Position numbers and translations under genes: made by a program
Shown: one piece after another, positions 32,879 through 41,334 of the stretch
How positions within the stretch are numbered: position 1 is the first letter of the stretch
How the letters are laid out: every line of letters begins with the position of its first letter
Origin: Planctomycetota bacterium
GTDB lineage: Bacteria > Planctomycetota > Phycisphaerae > UBA1845 > PWPN01
DNA length: 51,061 nt
Direction of reading: 5' to 3'
Assembly (NCBI GenBank): GCA_029550525.1
Contig: JAKPHF010000053.1
Coordinates: forward strand, 1-51,061
The notes under the pieces: generated by a model
Seen by the model: the letters and a program-made list of their open reading frames with translations, nothing else
Database searches by the model: none
What the model was told of the DNA's origin: nothing

Positions 32879-34881
32879 TCGCCCTGAGACCGGCTGCTCC
32901 ATGTACTGCAGGAGACGTCGAGCGGATGTCCTCCGCCCGGCGTCTCTGTTTTGCGGCCCAGCAGGCAAACCAACAGGACGATCGCTACGGTGCCGAATAA
33001 CAGACACACAAAAGGCGACACGCCCAGCGACACAGGAACGTAGCCGGCCAGCATGCTGACTGCCGCGCAAGCCACCGCATACGGCATCTGTGTGCGAACA
33101 TGGTCCATGAGATCACACTGCGAGGCGATAGACGACAGGATGGTGGTATCCGAGATGGGCGAGCAGTGGTCGCCGAAGATCGCTCCTTCCAGGACCGCCC
33201 CCACCGAGATGACCACCAGCCCCATGCCCGTCAGCGGCGAGCTCTCTCCGACCGCCAACGCCAGCGGTACCACGTTGGGCAGCAGAATGGCCATCGTGCT
33301 GTACGAGGACCCCGTCGCGAACGCGATCAGGCTGGCCAGCCCGAACACCACGATGGAAAAGCCGACCGGGCTGAGTACCTTGCGGAACAGCGAGACGAGA
33401 TAGTCGGCCGTGCCCACATCGCGGCACGCCGCTCCGATCGACCAGGCCAGAAACAAGATAACGATGGCCCCGAGGATCACCCGGGCCGACCGCAGCGAGC
33501 TGACGGCGATCTGGCGAGGCGTCAGGGCCCGGCCCGCCAGCACCATGCCCACGGCGAGGAGATACCCGAGGCCGGACGCCCACGCGAACGCACGGGCAGA
33601 GTTCGTCCGGGCCAGCACCTGCTGCGTGTAGTCCACCGCTCGCCCGAGGGCCGTCTCACCCCGGCCCACCAGCGGCGGCTCGCCGGGACTCGGCAGGGCC
33701 GTCCACCACAGTCCGACGAACACGGCCACGAGCGTAAAGCCGATAGGGATGATCGCGTACCGGGCCAGGCCGGGTCGCGTCTGTGCCGCCGGAATCACGC
33801 CTGCGCTCTCCGCCGCCGGTAAGTTCCCCTCGCCTCGTCGCGCCCGCCGCTCGGCCTCGAGCATGGGACCGAAGTCTCGCCCCGTCCACACCAACACGAA
33901 GACGAACAGCAGCGTGAGCATGCAATAGAAGCGATACGGCAACGAGCGAAAGAAGATGCTGAACGGCTCGGCAGTGATACCCGCCGCCGCCAATCCCTCG
34001 CCGATCTGGCTGACTTCGAAGGCGATCCATGTGGATACCACGGCCAGACCGGCCATCGGAGCGGCGGTGGAATCGACGATGTACGACAGCTTCTCGCGGC
34101 TCACGCGGAACCGGTCCGTCAATGGCCGGAACGAGTTGCCCACGATGATGCAGTTGAGATAGTCATCGAAGAAGATGGCGATTCCGCCGATGGCCGTGCC
34201 GACCTGGGCAGCGCGGGCCGTGCGGCAGAACCGGATGATGATCTCGATCACGCCCTGGATTCCGCCCGACTGCTGGGCCACGCCCACGATGGCGCTGATC
34301 AGCAGGATGAAGAGCAGAATTTCGGCGCGGAACTGATCGAGCAGCGAGTGCTCAATCAGATAGTGTCGAATCGCATACCACACCCCGCCGACGATCGTTC
34401 GGTCCATGGGCCAGACGGTGATGATGCCGCCGGCCAGGATACCCAGCGCAAGGCACAGAATTACCCGCCGAAACAGAATAGCGGTCACGATCGCCAGCAG
34501 CGGCGGAAGAACCGAGTACCAACCCACGCGGCGAACGATCCGCGGACCGTCATCGATGGAATAGCCCACCGTGGCCGAGTGCGGCTCCGACGTGACATCC
34601 AGCTTCAGCACGCGGGCGTTGGACGTCTGCGAATCCACCCACTCCACGTGCGACGCCCGTACCCGCTGATGCACGGCCTGCTCGAGCTCGACATCGTGCG
34701 GCTCCAGCACCAGCACGACCGGCACCTTGTCCCGCCCAGGCTCGACCGGCATGTCCCTCAGCGCCGACTCGCTCTGCGACACCGCCCATTGCCGCGCGAG
34801 AAACCACTCGTCGGGATGGCCGAACCAAGCGCCCACCACGATCAACAGCGAGATCACCAGCAGTGCGATGACGCGAAACAT
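32863..34881 (-). CDS. Na+/H+ antiporter of the NhaC type, with an N-terminal extension
   Basis: 672 residues. After about residue 120 the protein shows the repeated membrane helices of the NhaC/IT superfamily, with [18 protein letters not shown] and [22 protein letters not shown] as recognisable core segments. NhaC exchanges Na+ for H+ across the inner membrane. Family members are usually 450-550 residues. Here a signal-anchor helix and a soluble stretch of about 95 residues (residues ~25-115) precede the transporter, presumably on the outer face. The final codons overlap the end of the chemoreceptor gene on the other strand, and a terminator for that gene lies inside this coding region. Confidence 0.88.
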   Translation of the reverse strand: MFRVIALLVISLLIVVGAWFGHPDEWFLARQWAVSQSESALRDMPVEPGRDKVPVVLVLEPHDVELEQAVHQRVRASHVEWVDSQTSNARVLKLDVTSEPHSATVGYSIDDGPRIVRRVGWYSVLPPLLAIVTAILFRRVILCLALGILAGGIITVWPMDRTIVGGVWYAIRHYLIEHSLLDQFRAEILLFILLISAIVGVAQQSGGIQGVIEIIIRFCRTARAAQVGTAIGGIAIFFDDYLNCIIVGNSFRPLTDRFRVSREKLSYIVDSTAAPMAGLAVVSTWIAFEVSQIGEGLAAAGITAEPFSIFFRSLPYRFYCMLTLLFVFVLVWTGRDFGPMLEAERRARRGEGNLPAAESAGVIPAAQTRPGLARYAIIPIGFTLVAVFVGLWWTALPSPGEPPLVGRGETALGRAVDYTQQVLARTNSARAFAWASGLGYLLAVGMVLAGRALTPRQIAVSSLRSARVILGAIVILFLAWSIGAACRDVGTADYLVSLFRKVLSPVGFSIVVFGLASLIAFATGSSYSTMAILLPNVVPLALAVGESSPLTGMGLVVISVGAVLEGAIFGDHCSPISDTTILSSIASQCDLMDHVRTQMPYAVACAAVSMLAGYVPVSLGVSPFVCLLFGTVAIVLLVCLLGRKTETPGGGHPLDVSCSTWSSRSQGDQSSV
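32912..32952 (+). terminator. Terminator of the chemoreceptor inside the nhaC-type coding region
   Basis: GAGACG...GAGCGGA and TCCGCCC...CGTCTC form a two-part stem (32912-32946) followed by TGTTTT. It lies 34 bases after the chemoreceptor stop. Confidence 0.65.
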
Positions 34882-34947
34882 ACGGTGAGTGAATCCGCAT
34901 CACACGAGCAGAGCCCTGCCCGGGCTCATCGGGGAACCCACCGGGCG

Positions 34948-35865
34948 TCAGCACGGCCGCGACAGTTCTTCCCACAGCGCCTTGTAGAACCTGAGGAACC
35001 GCATCACGTCCTTGGGATCCTGCGTCTGCAGGTTCTGGATTTCCATCAGCGTGTACCGGTCATACCCGGCACTTCGCAGGAGCGTGAACAGTTCCCGCCA
35101 GGGATAGGTGCTGGTCAGTTCGTTGATATGTACGTTGCGAATCCACGGCCGCATCATTTCGAACGAGTGCCGAATGGTCTCGTTCTGCACATCGACCGGG
35201 TTGGAGTTCCAGGTCACGCCCACCGCCGGGTGATCGGCGATTTCCATGATCCGCCGCATGTGGCGCGGCTCGGACGTCCCGTGGCCGTGCATTTCGCAGC
35301 AGATTTCCACGCCCGCCGCCTCGGCCGCCTGCCCCACCGTGCGGAGCGACCGACCGATCTGCTCGAGCGTCTGCTCCTCGCTGACTTCTTTGGGCAGTCC
35401 GTTGGGCCGGACCTTTAGCGTGGCCGCCCCCACGTCCGCCGCCAGTTCGATGAACTGCTTGGTCAGTTCGATATTCTTGGCCACCACCGCCGGATCGGTC
35501 GAGTGATACTCGCACGCGCTGCCCAGGCCCCACAGCCGCACCGGCGAATCGGCAAACCGCTTGCGGACTTCCCGACGCTCGGCCTTGCTCAGCGTCGGCT
35601 CTACGCCGTGCTTGTGCGTAGATCGCAGCTCCACCGCGGCCAGGCCCAGTTCCCGGCACCGCTCGATGATGGTGGGAATATCCCAGTCAGGCGCGATGTT
35701 GTACGTGACCATGCCGAGCTGATACTTCCGCTCGGGCCGCGGTGTCACGATGTCGCCGGGAATCGGCCGGTCGGCCGCTCGGCTCGCTGGCGAGCCCACA
35801 CTGGCCGCGACCGCGGAAACCGCGGACGCCTGGAGAAAACCGCGTCGGCTGATGGATTCGGGCAT
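34948..35865 (-). CDS. Tat-exported sugar phosphate isomerase/epimerase-like protein
   Basis: 305 residues from the ATG at 35865, preceded by CAGGAG. A twin-arginine signal peptide (ESISRRGFLQASAVSAVAASVG) is cut near residue 32, so the protein is exported folded. The body is a xylose-isomerase-like TIM barrel (AP endonuclease 2 superfamily) with expected metal ligands in AAVELRS near 80, EMHGHG and NVHINELTS, ending with the conserved LMEIQ. Exported relatives are abundant in planctomycetes and are mostly unassigned; some act on sugars or inositol derivatives. Its presence with tatC fits use of the Tat route in this organism. Confidence 0.85.
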   Translation of the reverse strand: MPESISRRGFLQASAVSAVAASVGSPASRAADRPIPGDIVTPRPERKYQLGMVTYNIAPDWDIPTIIERCRELGLAAVELRSTHKHGVEPTLSKAERREVRKRFADSPVRLWGLGSACEYHSTDPAVVAKNIELTKQFIELAADVGAATLKVRPNGLPKEVSEEQTLEQIGRSLRTVGQAAEAAGVEICCEMHGHGTSEPRHMRRIMEIADHPAVGVTWNSNPVDVQNETIRHSFEMMRPWIRNVHINELTSTYPWRELFTLLRSAGYDRYTLMEIQNLQTQDPKDVMRFLRFYKALWEELSRPC

Positions 35866-36015
35866 GTGTCGCGCTCCTGTCAAAGCTGCTGTTGCGAAAA
35901 CCGGAGTCGCGATTATACCCGAGGCCCCTGCGACGCACACGGGTTCACGAAGATCGGCACTGAGATTCGAGCGGAATGAAGATGGGGCTCAACTGACGGG
36001 ATGGGGTCTGCGCCC

Positions 36016-37521
36016 TCAAACGGCACCGACCAGCACTTCCGGCGGACGGGCGGGCAGTTGGATCATGCTACAGCAGTTACGGCCCTTGCCTTTCGAGCGA
36101 TACAACTGCTGATCGGCGGCGTCGATGAGCATCTGCGGCGTGTAGGGCAAACCGGCGCGCGGCAGCACGGCCGTCCCCAGACTCACGGTCACGCGGTGCG
36201 ATTGGCCTTCAAACTGGATCTGCAGCGCCTCCACCGCCCGGCGGATGCCGACGCTGACGTTGGCCGCGATCAGCCGGTCGGCATTGGGCAGCAGGATGGC
36301 GAACTCCTCCCCGCCGTAACGGGCGGCAAAGTCAACGCTGCGACAACACTTGGGCAGGCAGCACGCCACCTCCCGCAGCACCGCGTCCCCCGTGCGATGC
36401 CCGAAGCGGTCGTTGAACCGCTTGAAATAATCGATGTCCAGGAGAATCAGGCCGATCGAACGGTGGGCCCGAGCCAGTTCCTGCCACATCCGGTCCAGTT
36501 CGCGATCGAACGCCCCGCGGTTGGCGATGCCGGTCAGCGGATCGCGCCGGACCCGCTCTTGCAGATCCTGCTTTTCGCGTTCGACGGCGTCGCTGCGCAG
36601 TTGGGCGGCCAGACTCAATTCGCTCAGCACCTCGCCGGCTTCGGCCTGGATCTGGTCCACGTCCAGTTCGGCGGTCTTGTCCAGCAGGAGCAGGTCGGCC
36701 AACTCGCGGAACTCGCGTCGCATGGCCTCGATGAGCTCTTCCAGGTGGCCGCCCGGCCGTGGCGGACCGGCTTCTTCCGTTCCCTCACCCTGAGGTGTCT
36801 GAACCGGCGGCGCGCAAATGATGTCGATGTACGGGCGGGCCTCGCTCACCACCGTGGCCAACTCCAGGACGTCGGCCGACAAGGACGCGTCCTTCAGATT
36901 CGACTGGTAACGCACGGCCGCGCACAACCGAGCCGGGATGCCCCAGTCTCGCAGGAGTTCCGCCCCCGCCCGCTGGTGGTTCATGCCGAAGCGCTGTTGC
37001 TCCAGGCCGGCCGTGTCCGCGAGGAATCCGCCCGCCTGCCGGATGATTTCCGAGTACTCCGCCGGCATGGCCACCGCGAACACCAGCTTGCCAATGCTGG
37101 CCAGCAGCCCCGCCGCGAACGCCTCTTCCGGCGAGACCTGCCTGCCCTTGCGGGCCAGGTGGCGAGCGGCGACCGCGTGGGCCAGGCAATGGGCCCAGAA
37201 TCGCGGATAGTCAAAGCCCGGGCAGGCTCGCCGGTCCTTCACCGACACCAGCGAGAAGCTCAGGGCCATCATGCGCACCGTCCGCATGCCCAGCATGACC
37301 ACCGCTTCGCGAACGGTGGTGATCTCGCGAGCCACGCCGACCAGCGCCGAGTTGGCATACTTCAGAATGCGAACCGACAGGGCGGGATCGGAGGAGAGGG
37401 TTTCAGCGACCTCCGCCAGCGACACGTCTTCCTGTTGGGCGAGTCGCAGAATCTGCAGCGCCGCCCCCGGAGGACTGGGCAGCCGTGATGCTTTCTTGAG
37501 TTGCTCGAGAAGTCCCGCCAT
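36016..37521 (-). CDS. HDOD - GGDEF protein (diguanylate cyclase)
   Basis: 501 residues from the ATG at 37521 (AGGA upstream); an ATG at 37578 has no site. An HDOD domain (about 1-215), a domain used to detect or relay signals, is followed by a helical linker and a GGDEF domain. The active site is RYGGEEF, intact, and the inhibitory RxxD is present five residues before it (RSVD). The enzyme therefore should make c-di-GMP from two GTP and be product-inhibited. The nearby 135-residue gene upstream lies on the same strand and may be its partner. Two PilZ receptors are encoded at 16981-18560. Confidence 0.9.
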   Translation of the reverse strand: MAGLLEQLKKASRLPSPPGAALQILRLAQQEDVSLAEVAETLSSDPALSVRILKYANSALVGVAREITTVREAVVMLGMRTVRMMALSFSLVSVKDRRACPGFDYPRFWAHCLAHAVAARHLARKGRQVSPEEAFAAGLLASIGKLVFAVAMPAEYSEIIRQAGGFLADTAGLEQQRFGMNHQRAGAELLRDWGIPARLCAAVRYQSNLKDASLSADVLELATVVSEARPYIDIICAPPVQTPQGEGTEEAGPPRPGGHLEELIEAMRREFRELADLLLLDKTAELDVDQIQAEAGEVLSELSLAAQLRSDAVEREKQDLQERVRRDPLTGIANRGAFDRELDRMWQELARAHRSIGLILLDIDYFKRFNDRFGHRTGDAVLREVACCLPKCCRSVDFAARYGGEEFAILLPNADRLIAANVSVGIRRAVEALQIQFEGQSHRVTVSLGTAVLPRAGLPYTPQMLIDAADQQLYRSKGKGRNCCSMIQLPARPPEVLVGAV

Positions 37522-37608
37522 CCGCGTCCGTTCCTGTGTACTCGTCGTCAATGGGCTGAACGGTATTGCGGCGTTCATCCCCGCCGCAGGGCAGTGCCCG
37601 AACGGATC

Positions 37609-38016
37609 TCATGCCTCGGCGGCGTCGCCGGGCTGCGTCAGCATCGCCAGCATCTCCGCGTCGCCGGCCAGATAAGCCCCCAGGTAGCGGAAGGCATCTT
37701 CGCACGGCAGAATCCCGGCCAGGGATAGCGCTTCACAGATCGCACTGGCGGTGCGAAACTCCTGAATCTTGATGAGCGTCTCAACCTGCTCGGCCGTCAA
37801 CACGCCCATCTCCACGGCGATCTCGCCGAACCGGTCGGTCGATTCCCGCTGGCGATCCAGGATGCGGTCGATCTCGTGAGCCGCCAGCAGCCCGTGCCCC
37901 ACCGCGATCATGCCGATCGGCTCGCGCACCAGCGCGCGCATGCCGCTCAGGTGCCGCGAGGCGTGTGCCGGAATCAACTGGCGTTCCATCAGAAATGTGA
38001 TAAACGGATGCTGCAT
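37609..38016 (-). CDS. Small protein of unknown function upstream of the HDOD-GGDEF gene
   Basis: 135 residues from the ATG at 38016. It is acidic-helical and has no signal peptide. The segment DRFGEIAVEMGVLTAEQVETLIKIQ resembles the helical N domain found before GspE-type ATPases (MshEN-like), seen also as HEIDRILDRQ earlier, so it may be made of two related helical units. MshE N domains can bind c-di-GMP, which would suit its position 87 bases upstream of a c-di-GMP synthase on the same strand. The match is only to a short motif and the function is not established. Confidence 0.65.
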   Translation of the reverse strand: MQHPFITFLMERQLIPAHASRHLSGMRALVREPIGMIAVGHGLLAAHEIDRILDRQRESTDRFGEIAVEMGVLTAEQVETLIKIQEFRTASAICEALSLAGILPCEDAFRYLGAYLAGDAEMLAMLTQPGDAAEA

Positions 38017-38293
38017 CGTGCCGACTCCTGGACCCGCAAACTGAACAGTCTGCCTGGAGAACTTCTGGTGTTTCTCGTATCGGCGCACTGAGGGGCGGAC
38101 ATGACTTTCCGAGCGGGAGGTTGCCGGGACGCGGGTCGCCGGGCGACAGGAAAACCGGTGGAAGCCAAGGCCAGGTCTCGATAATATACCGGCGCGGGCG
38201 GGGTCGGGGGCCTTCCTTCTTGCCGGATGTGCGAATGGAAGGGGAAACGAGGGTCCCCCGGCCGCCGACTGTGCCCGCCGACAAGGAGGTCGC

Positions 38294-39268
38294 ATGCGTA
38301 ACCGGTTGAACTCCTCGCGATCCTGTGCGGTGCTGGCACTGTCCGCCCTGTTGTTCTCGGTCCCGGCGAGCCGGGGCCAGGACAGTGAAACCGTTCTCCG
38401 CCGCAATGTGGCCTGGCAGATCGCCCTCGACCGCGTAGGGTTCTCGCCCGGCCTCATCGACGGTCGGCCCGGTCCCAAAACCGAAATCGCCACCCGCGAG
38501 TTCCAGCGCGTCCGCGGCCTACCCGTGACCGGCAAGCTCGACGCCGCCACCGCCGAGAAGCTTGGCGTCGCGCCCGATAACGCGTTCGGACGCTACGTCG
38601 TGAGCCAGGAAGATCTCGCCGAGATCGGCCCGGCTCCCACGTCGTGGATCGCCAAGAGCAAGCTTGACCGCCTCGGCCACGAGAGCCTCGATGACGTGCT
38701 CGCCGAGAAGTTTCACTGCGCCAAGCACCTGCTGAACACACTCAATCCCGGCGTGAACATCAACGCCTTGCGGCCCGGTCAGAAGGTGATCGTGCCCATC
38801 ATCCCTGAGCCGGCCGACCTCCCCAGCGTCGATCGGCTCGAGATCAACCTGACCGAGAAGATCATCCGGGCCATCGACAGCCAGGATCGGCTGGTCGCCT
38901 TGTTCCACTGCTCCATCGCCGCGGACAAGTCCAAGCTGCCCAAGGGCAGCGCCCGCGTGGAAGTCATCGTGCGTAACCCGGACTACAGCTTCGATCCAGC
39001 CAAGTGGCCTGAGGTCAAGGAGAAGATCACCACCAAGTTGCGGATCCCTCCGGGCCCCCGCAATCCGGTGGGCCGGTGTTGGATCGGCCTGAGTCTGCCC
39101 GGCTATGGCATCCACGGCACACCCAACCCCGAGCTCATCGGCAAGACCGGCTCACACGGATGCTTCCGCCTGACCAACTGGGACGCCCTGCGGTTGGGCA
39201 GAATCGTCCGCCCCGGCACGCCCGTGCGCTTCACCACCGGCCCTTCGCCCCATCTGGCGAATAGGTGA
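38294..39268 (+). CDS. Secreted L,D-transpeptidase (YkuD) with peptidoglycan-binding domain
   Basis: 324 residues. A signal peptide (about 1-28) is followed by a peptidoglycan-binding_1-type domain (DRVGFSPGLIDGRPGPKTEIATREFQ...), a LysM-like stretch ending LRPGQKVIVPI, and a YkuD domain at about 185-320. The catalytic segment has GIHGTPNP and SHGCFRLTNWD, with the conserved His and Cys. It would form 3-3 crosslinks or attach proteins to peptidoglycan in the periplasm. This supports a peptidoglycan wall in the organism. It is divergent from the small unknown gene at 37609-38016. Confidence 0.92.
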   Translation: MRNRLNSSRSCAVLALSALLFSVPASRGQDSETVLRRNVAWQIALDRVGFSPGLIDGRPGPKTEIATREFQRVRGLPVTGKLDAATAEKLGVAPDNAFGRYVVSQEDLAEIGPAPTSWIAKSKLDRLGHESLDDVLAEKFHCAKHLLNTLNPGVNINALRPGQKVIVPIIPEPADLPSVDRLEINLTEKIIRAIDSQDRLVALFHCSIAADKSKLPKGSARVEVIVRNPDYSFDPAKWPEVKEKITTKLRIPPGPRNPVGRCWIGLSLPGYGIHGTPNPELIGKTGSHGCFRLTNWDALRLGRIVRPGTPVRFTTGPSPHLANR

Positions 39269-39298
39269 GTTGGTCACTAGCCAGTGGCCAGTGGTTTG
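39269..39298. repeat. Family I TGACCACTGG repeat, short copy
   Basis: GTTGGTCACTAGCCAGTGGC continuing CAGTGGTTT, directly after the transpeptidase stop. It belongs to the same family as 39369-39432. Confidence 0.55.
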
Positions 39299-39368
39299 AA
39301 AAGCCAGACTACAATGGATCCGTATCAGTGCGCTGGAAGGCACCCGACATGCGAGAGAATCAGCACCA

Positions 39369-39432
39369 CCACACAACTGACCACAGGACCAAGGCCCCGA
39401 CGACGAACCACTGACAACTGACCACGGACTCT
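39369..39432. repeat. Family I AACTGACCAC repeat
   Basis: Alternating ACAACTGACCACAGGACCAA and CCACTGACAACTGACCACGG units lead up to the phosphatase gene. The same words occur at 40285 and 41271. Confidence 0.65.
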
Positions 39433-39439
39433 TCAGCCC

Positions 39440-40090
39440 ATGCCCATCCGCGGAATCATCTTCGACCTCGACGGCACGCTTCTGGACACGCTGGGCGATA
39501 TCGCAGCGGCCGTCAATGCCGGCCGGCGAGCCATGGGCCTGCCCGAATGGCCGGTCTCGGACATCAAGCAGTGGATCGGCGAGGGAATGCCGACATTGTG
39601 TCAGCGGGCGCTGATCGACGCACCGCATGTGCCGGTCGAGCAGATGCTCCCTATCGTGAGCGAATACTATGCCGCCCACCGTCTCGACCAGGCCGCTCCC
39701 TACCCTGGCATCCCGGAGTTGCTTGATGCGCTGACCGCCCGCGGCATCCCCATGGCCATCCTGTCGAACAAGCCGCACGTGCACACGTTGCCCATGGCAC
39801 AGGCCGTCTTCGCGAAGTGGTCCTTCGTCGCGATCGAAGGATACCGGCTCGAGGAGTTCCGCAAGCCCGATCCCCGCGGCGCCCTGCAGATTGCCGCCAC
39901 CATGCAGGCTGCCCCCGCCGACGTAGCACTGGTCGGTGATTCGGACACCGACATGCGCACGGCCGTGAACGCCGGAATGGTGCCCGTCGGTGCCACTTGG
40001 GGTTACCGCAGTCGCGACGTCATCCTCGCCGCCGGCGCCCGCCACCTGATCGATACCCCCGCGGAAATCCTGGACCTGCTCGACACGTGA
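39440..40090 (+). CDS. HAD-family hydrolase, phosphoglycolate phosphatase type
   Basis: 216 residues, the Gph size. HAD motif I is DLDGTLLDTLGD at residues 8-19 (nucleophile Asp and acid Asp), motif II is in AILSNK, motif III Lys in RKPDP, motif IV in VGDSDTDM. A helical cap lies between motifs I and II. Gph hydrolyses 2-phosphoglycolate, but relatives of this size act on other small phosphates, so the substrate is inferred. Repeats occupy both flanks; no ribosome binding site is obvious between the repeat and the ATG. Confidence 0.88.
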   Translation: MPIRGIIFDLDGTLLDTLGDIAAAVNAGRRAMGLPEWPVSDIKQWIGEGMPTLCQRALIDAPHVPVEQMLPIVSEYYAAHRLDQAAPYPGIPELLDALTARGIPMAILSNKPHVHTLPMAQAVFAKWSFVAIEGYRLEEFRKPDPRGALQIAATMQAAPADVALVGDSDTDMRTAVNAGMVPVGATWGYRSRDVILAAGARHLIDTPAEILDLLDT

Positions 40091-40094
40091 CGTC

Positions 40095-40120
40095 GGGGGG
40101 CGGGCGTCTCGCCGGCCTGT
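40095..40120. repeat. Family C palindrome, copy 2 (reverse orientation)
   Basis: GGGGGGCGGGCGTCTCGCCG then GCCTGT, the reverse complement type of 10387-10412, immediately after the phosphatase stop. Confidence 0.65.
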
Positions 40121-40150
40121 TTCCTGCTGATGCCGCAGGCATGCACGTTT

Positions 40151-40202
40151 TTGTGGTGCACGCTTCCAGCGTGCACGTGCAGGCAGGATGCCTGCACCCC
40201 AA
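40151..40202. repeat. Family B composite double-hairpin element, copy 1
   Basis: A 52-base element: TTGTGGTGCA left end, hairpin 1 (GTGCACGCT/AGCGTGCAC, loop TCC), hairpin 2 (GTGCAGGCA/TGCCTGCAC, loop GGA), right end TGCACCCCAA with one change. About 20 bases upstream (TGCCGCAGGCATGCACGTTT) are also shared with copy 2. Confidence 0.85.
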
Positions 40203-40247
40203 TGCCGTACGCCGGGTTCGTACATTACGATTGCCACACCGTCATGA

Positions 40248-40270
40248 GACGGGCGTGACGCCCGCCCCCC
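40248..40270. repeat. Family C palindrome, copy 3
   Basis: ACGGGCGTGACGCCCGCCCC with a TGA loop between GGGCG and CGCCC, 46 bases after family B copy 1. Confidence 0.65.
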
Positions 40271-40284
40271 GACATGCGCTACGC

Positions 40285-40348
40285 CACACAACGGGCCAAC
40301 GGACCAAGGACTCGACTGCGGACGACTGACCACGGACTACTGACCAAT
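40285..40348. repeat. Family I repeat overlapping the pgeF stop
   Basis: ACACAACGGGCCAACGGACC and GACTGACCACGGACTACTGA units. The stop codon of pgeF (40337-40339) is inside. Confidence 0.65.
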
Positions 40349-41113
40349 CGCGACAAAGAGCGCCGACCGTCCGGCCGTCTCGCCGTCGCGGCGATGGCTC
40401 CAGAAGCGCGTGTCGCATATCGTGCACATCGCTGCCGTCTCGATGGATTCGCCCGGCACACCCGCCGACTCGAGTTGCTGCCGATTGGCTCGCCAGAGAT
40501 CCAGATACATCCGGCCATCACGATGCACGAAGCACCCGTCAGCGTCGTCCAGCCGCGTGCGGGCAATCCGCAATACGTCGCGACCCACCTCGTAGCAGCA
40601 CGGCCCAGCCGACGGGCAGATCCCCGCGACCAGCCGCCCCGGCACGCTGCCGAACTCCGCCTGCATGCGGTGGACGAGATGCTCGGCGGCCCGAGCCACC
40701 GTGCCCTTCCAGCTCGCGTGCACCGCCCCCACCGCCCGCCGCTCGGGGTCGTACACACACACCAGCGGGCAGTCGGCCGACAGGAGGATCAGCGGCACGT
40801 CCGGTCGATCGGTCATGAGGCCGTCCACATTGGGCACCGCCGAGCCACGACCGTCCCGCCCACACCCGATGTCCAGATCCTCCACCACCAGCACGTCCGC
40901 TCCGTGCACCTGCGAAGGCGACGTGAGCCGATCGTACGAGACGCCGAGTATACGGCACACTTCCTGCCGCCAGCGGATGGCCTCCTCGCGACCAGTGCCC
41001 CGATGTGGCGCATAATTCTGCGGCCGCGTGGTCATCGCGTGAACCAGCCCCGGCTGTCGCGACAGGTTCTCGAACTTCAGTAACCGTATCTCGCCGTGTA
41101 TATGCTCAATCAT
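40337..41113 (-). CDS. pgeF: Peptidoglycan editing factor PgeF (laccase-domain protein)
   Basis: 258 residues. The three zinc ligands of the family are visible: His in SQVHGADV, Cys in LSADCPLV and His in VHASWKGT. Family members (YfiH/PgeF) remove wrongly inserted L-Ser from peptidoglycan precursors; some were described as polyphenol oxidases. The N-terminal part fits the usual start. The TAG stop is part of a family I repeat, so the final residues (FVAIGQ) may be adapted to it. It stands alone among repeat-rich spacers. Confidence 0.9.
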   Translation of the reverse strand: MIEHIHGEIRLLKFENLSRQPGLVHAMTTRPQNYAPHRGTGREEAIRWRQEVCRILGVSYDRLTSPSQVHGADVLVVEDLDIGCGRDGRGSAVPNVDGLMTDRPDVPLILLSADCPLVCVYDPERRAVGAVHASWKGTVARAAEHLVHRMQAEFGSVPGRLVAGICPSAGPCCYEVGRDVLRIARTRLDDADGCFVHRDGRMYLDLWRANRQQLESAGVPGESIETAAMCTICDTRFWSHRRDGETAGRSALFVAIGQ

Positions 41114-41199
41114 GAAAAAGCATCACAACCCGTGTAAACAAACGCCGCTCCGCGGCCTCGCAGTCACAACGGCCCAAGAATGCCGCAGGATGCACGTTC

Positions 41200-41251
41200 T
41201 TGTGGTGCACGCTTCCAGCGTGCACGTGCAGGCAGGATGCCTGCACCACAA
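41200..41251. repeat. Family B composite double-hairpin element, copy 2
   Basis: 52 bases with perfect TTGTGGTGCA/TGCACCACAA ends and the same two hairpins (loops TCC and GGA) as copy 1. The 19 bases before it (41181-41199) also match copy 1's flank. Confidence 0.9.
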
Positions 41252-41270
41252 ACCCGCCCCCCGCCCCGCC

Positions 41271-41334
41271 GCACAACGGACCGACGGACCAACCAGTGGC
41301 AACTGACAACTGACAACGGACAACTAACCAATAC
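41271..41334. repeat. Family I repeat ending one base before the dehydrogenase stop
   Basis: GCACAACGGACCGACGGACC, then ACCAGTGGCAACTGACAACT units. The stop of the next minus-strand gene begins at 41335. Confidence 0.65.
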
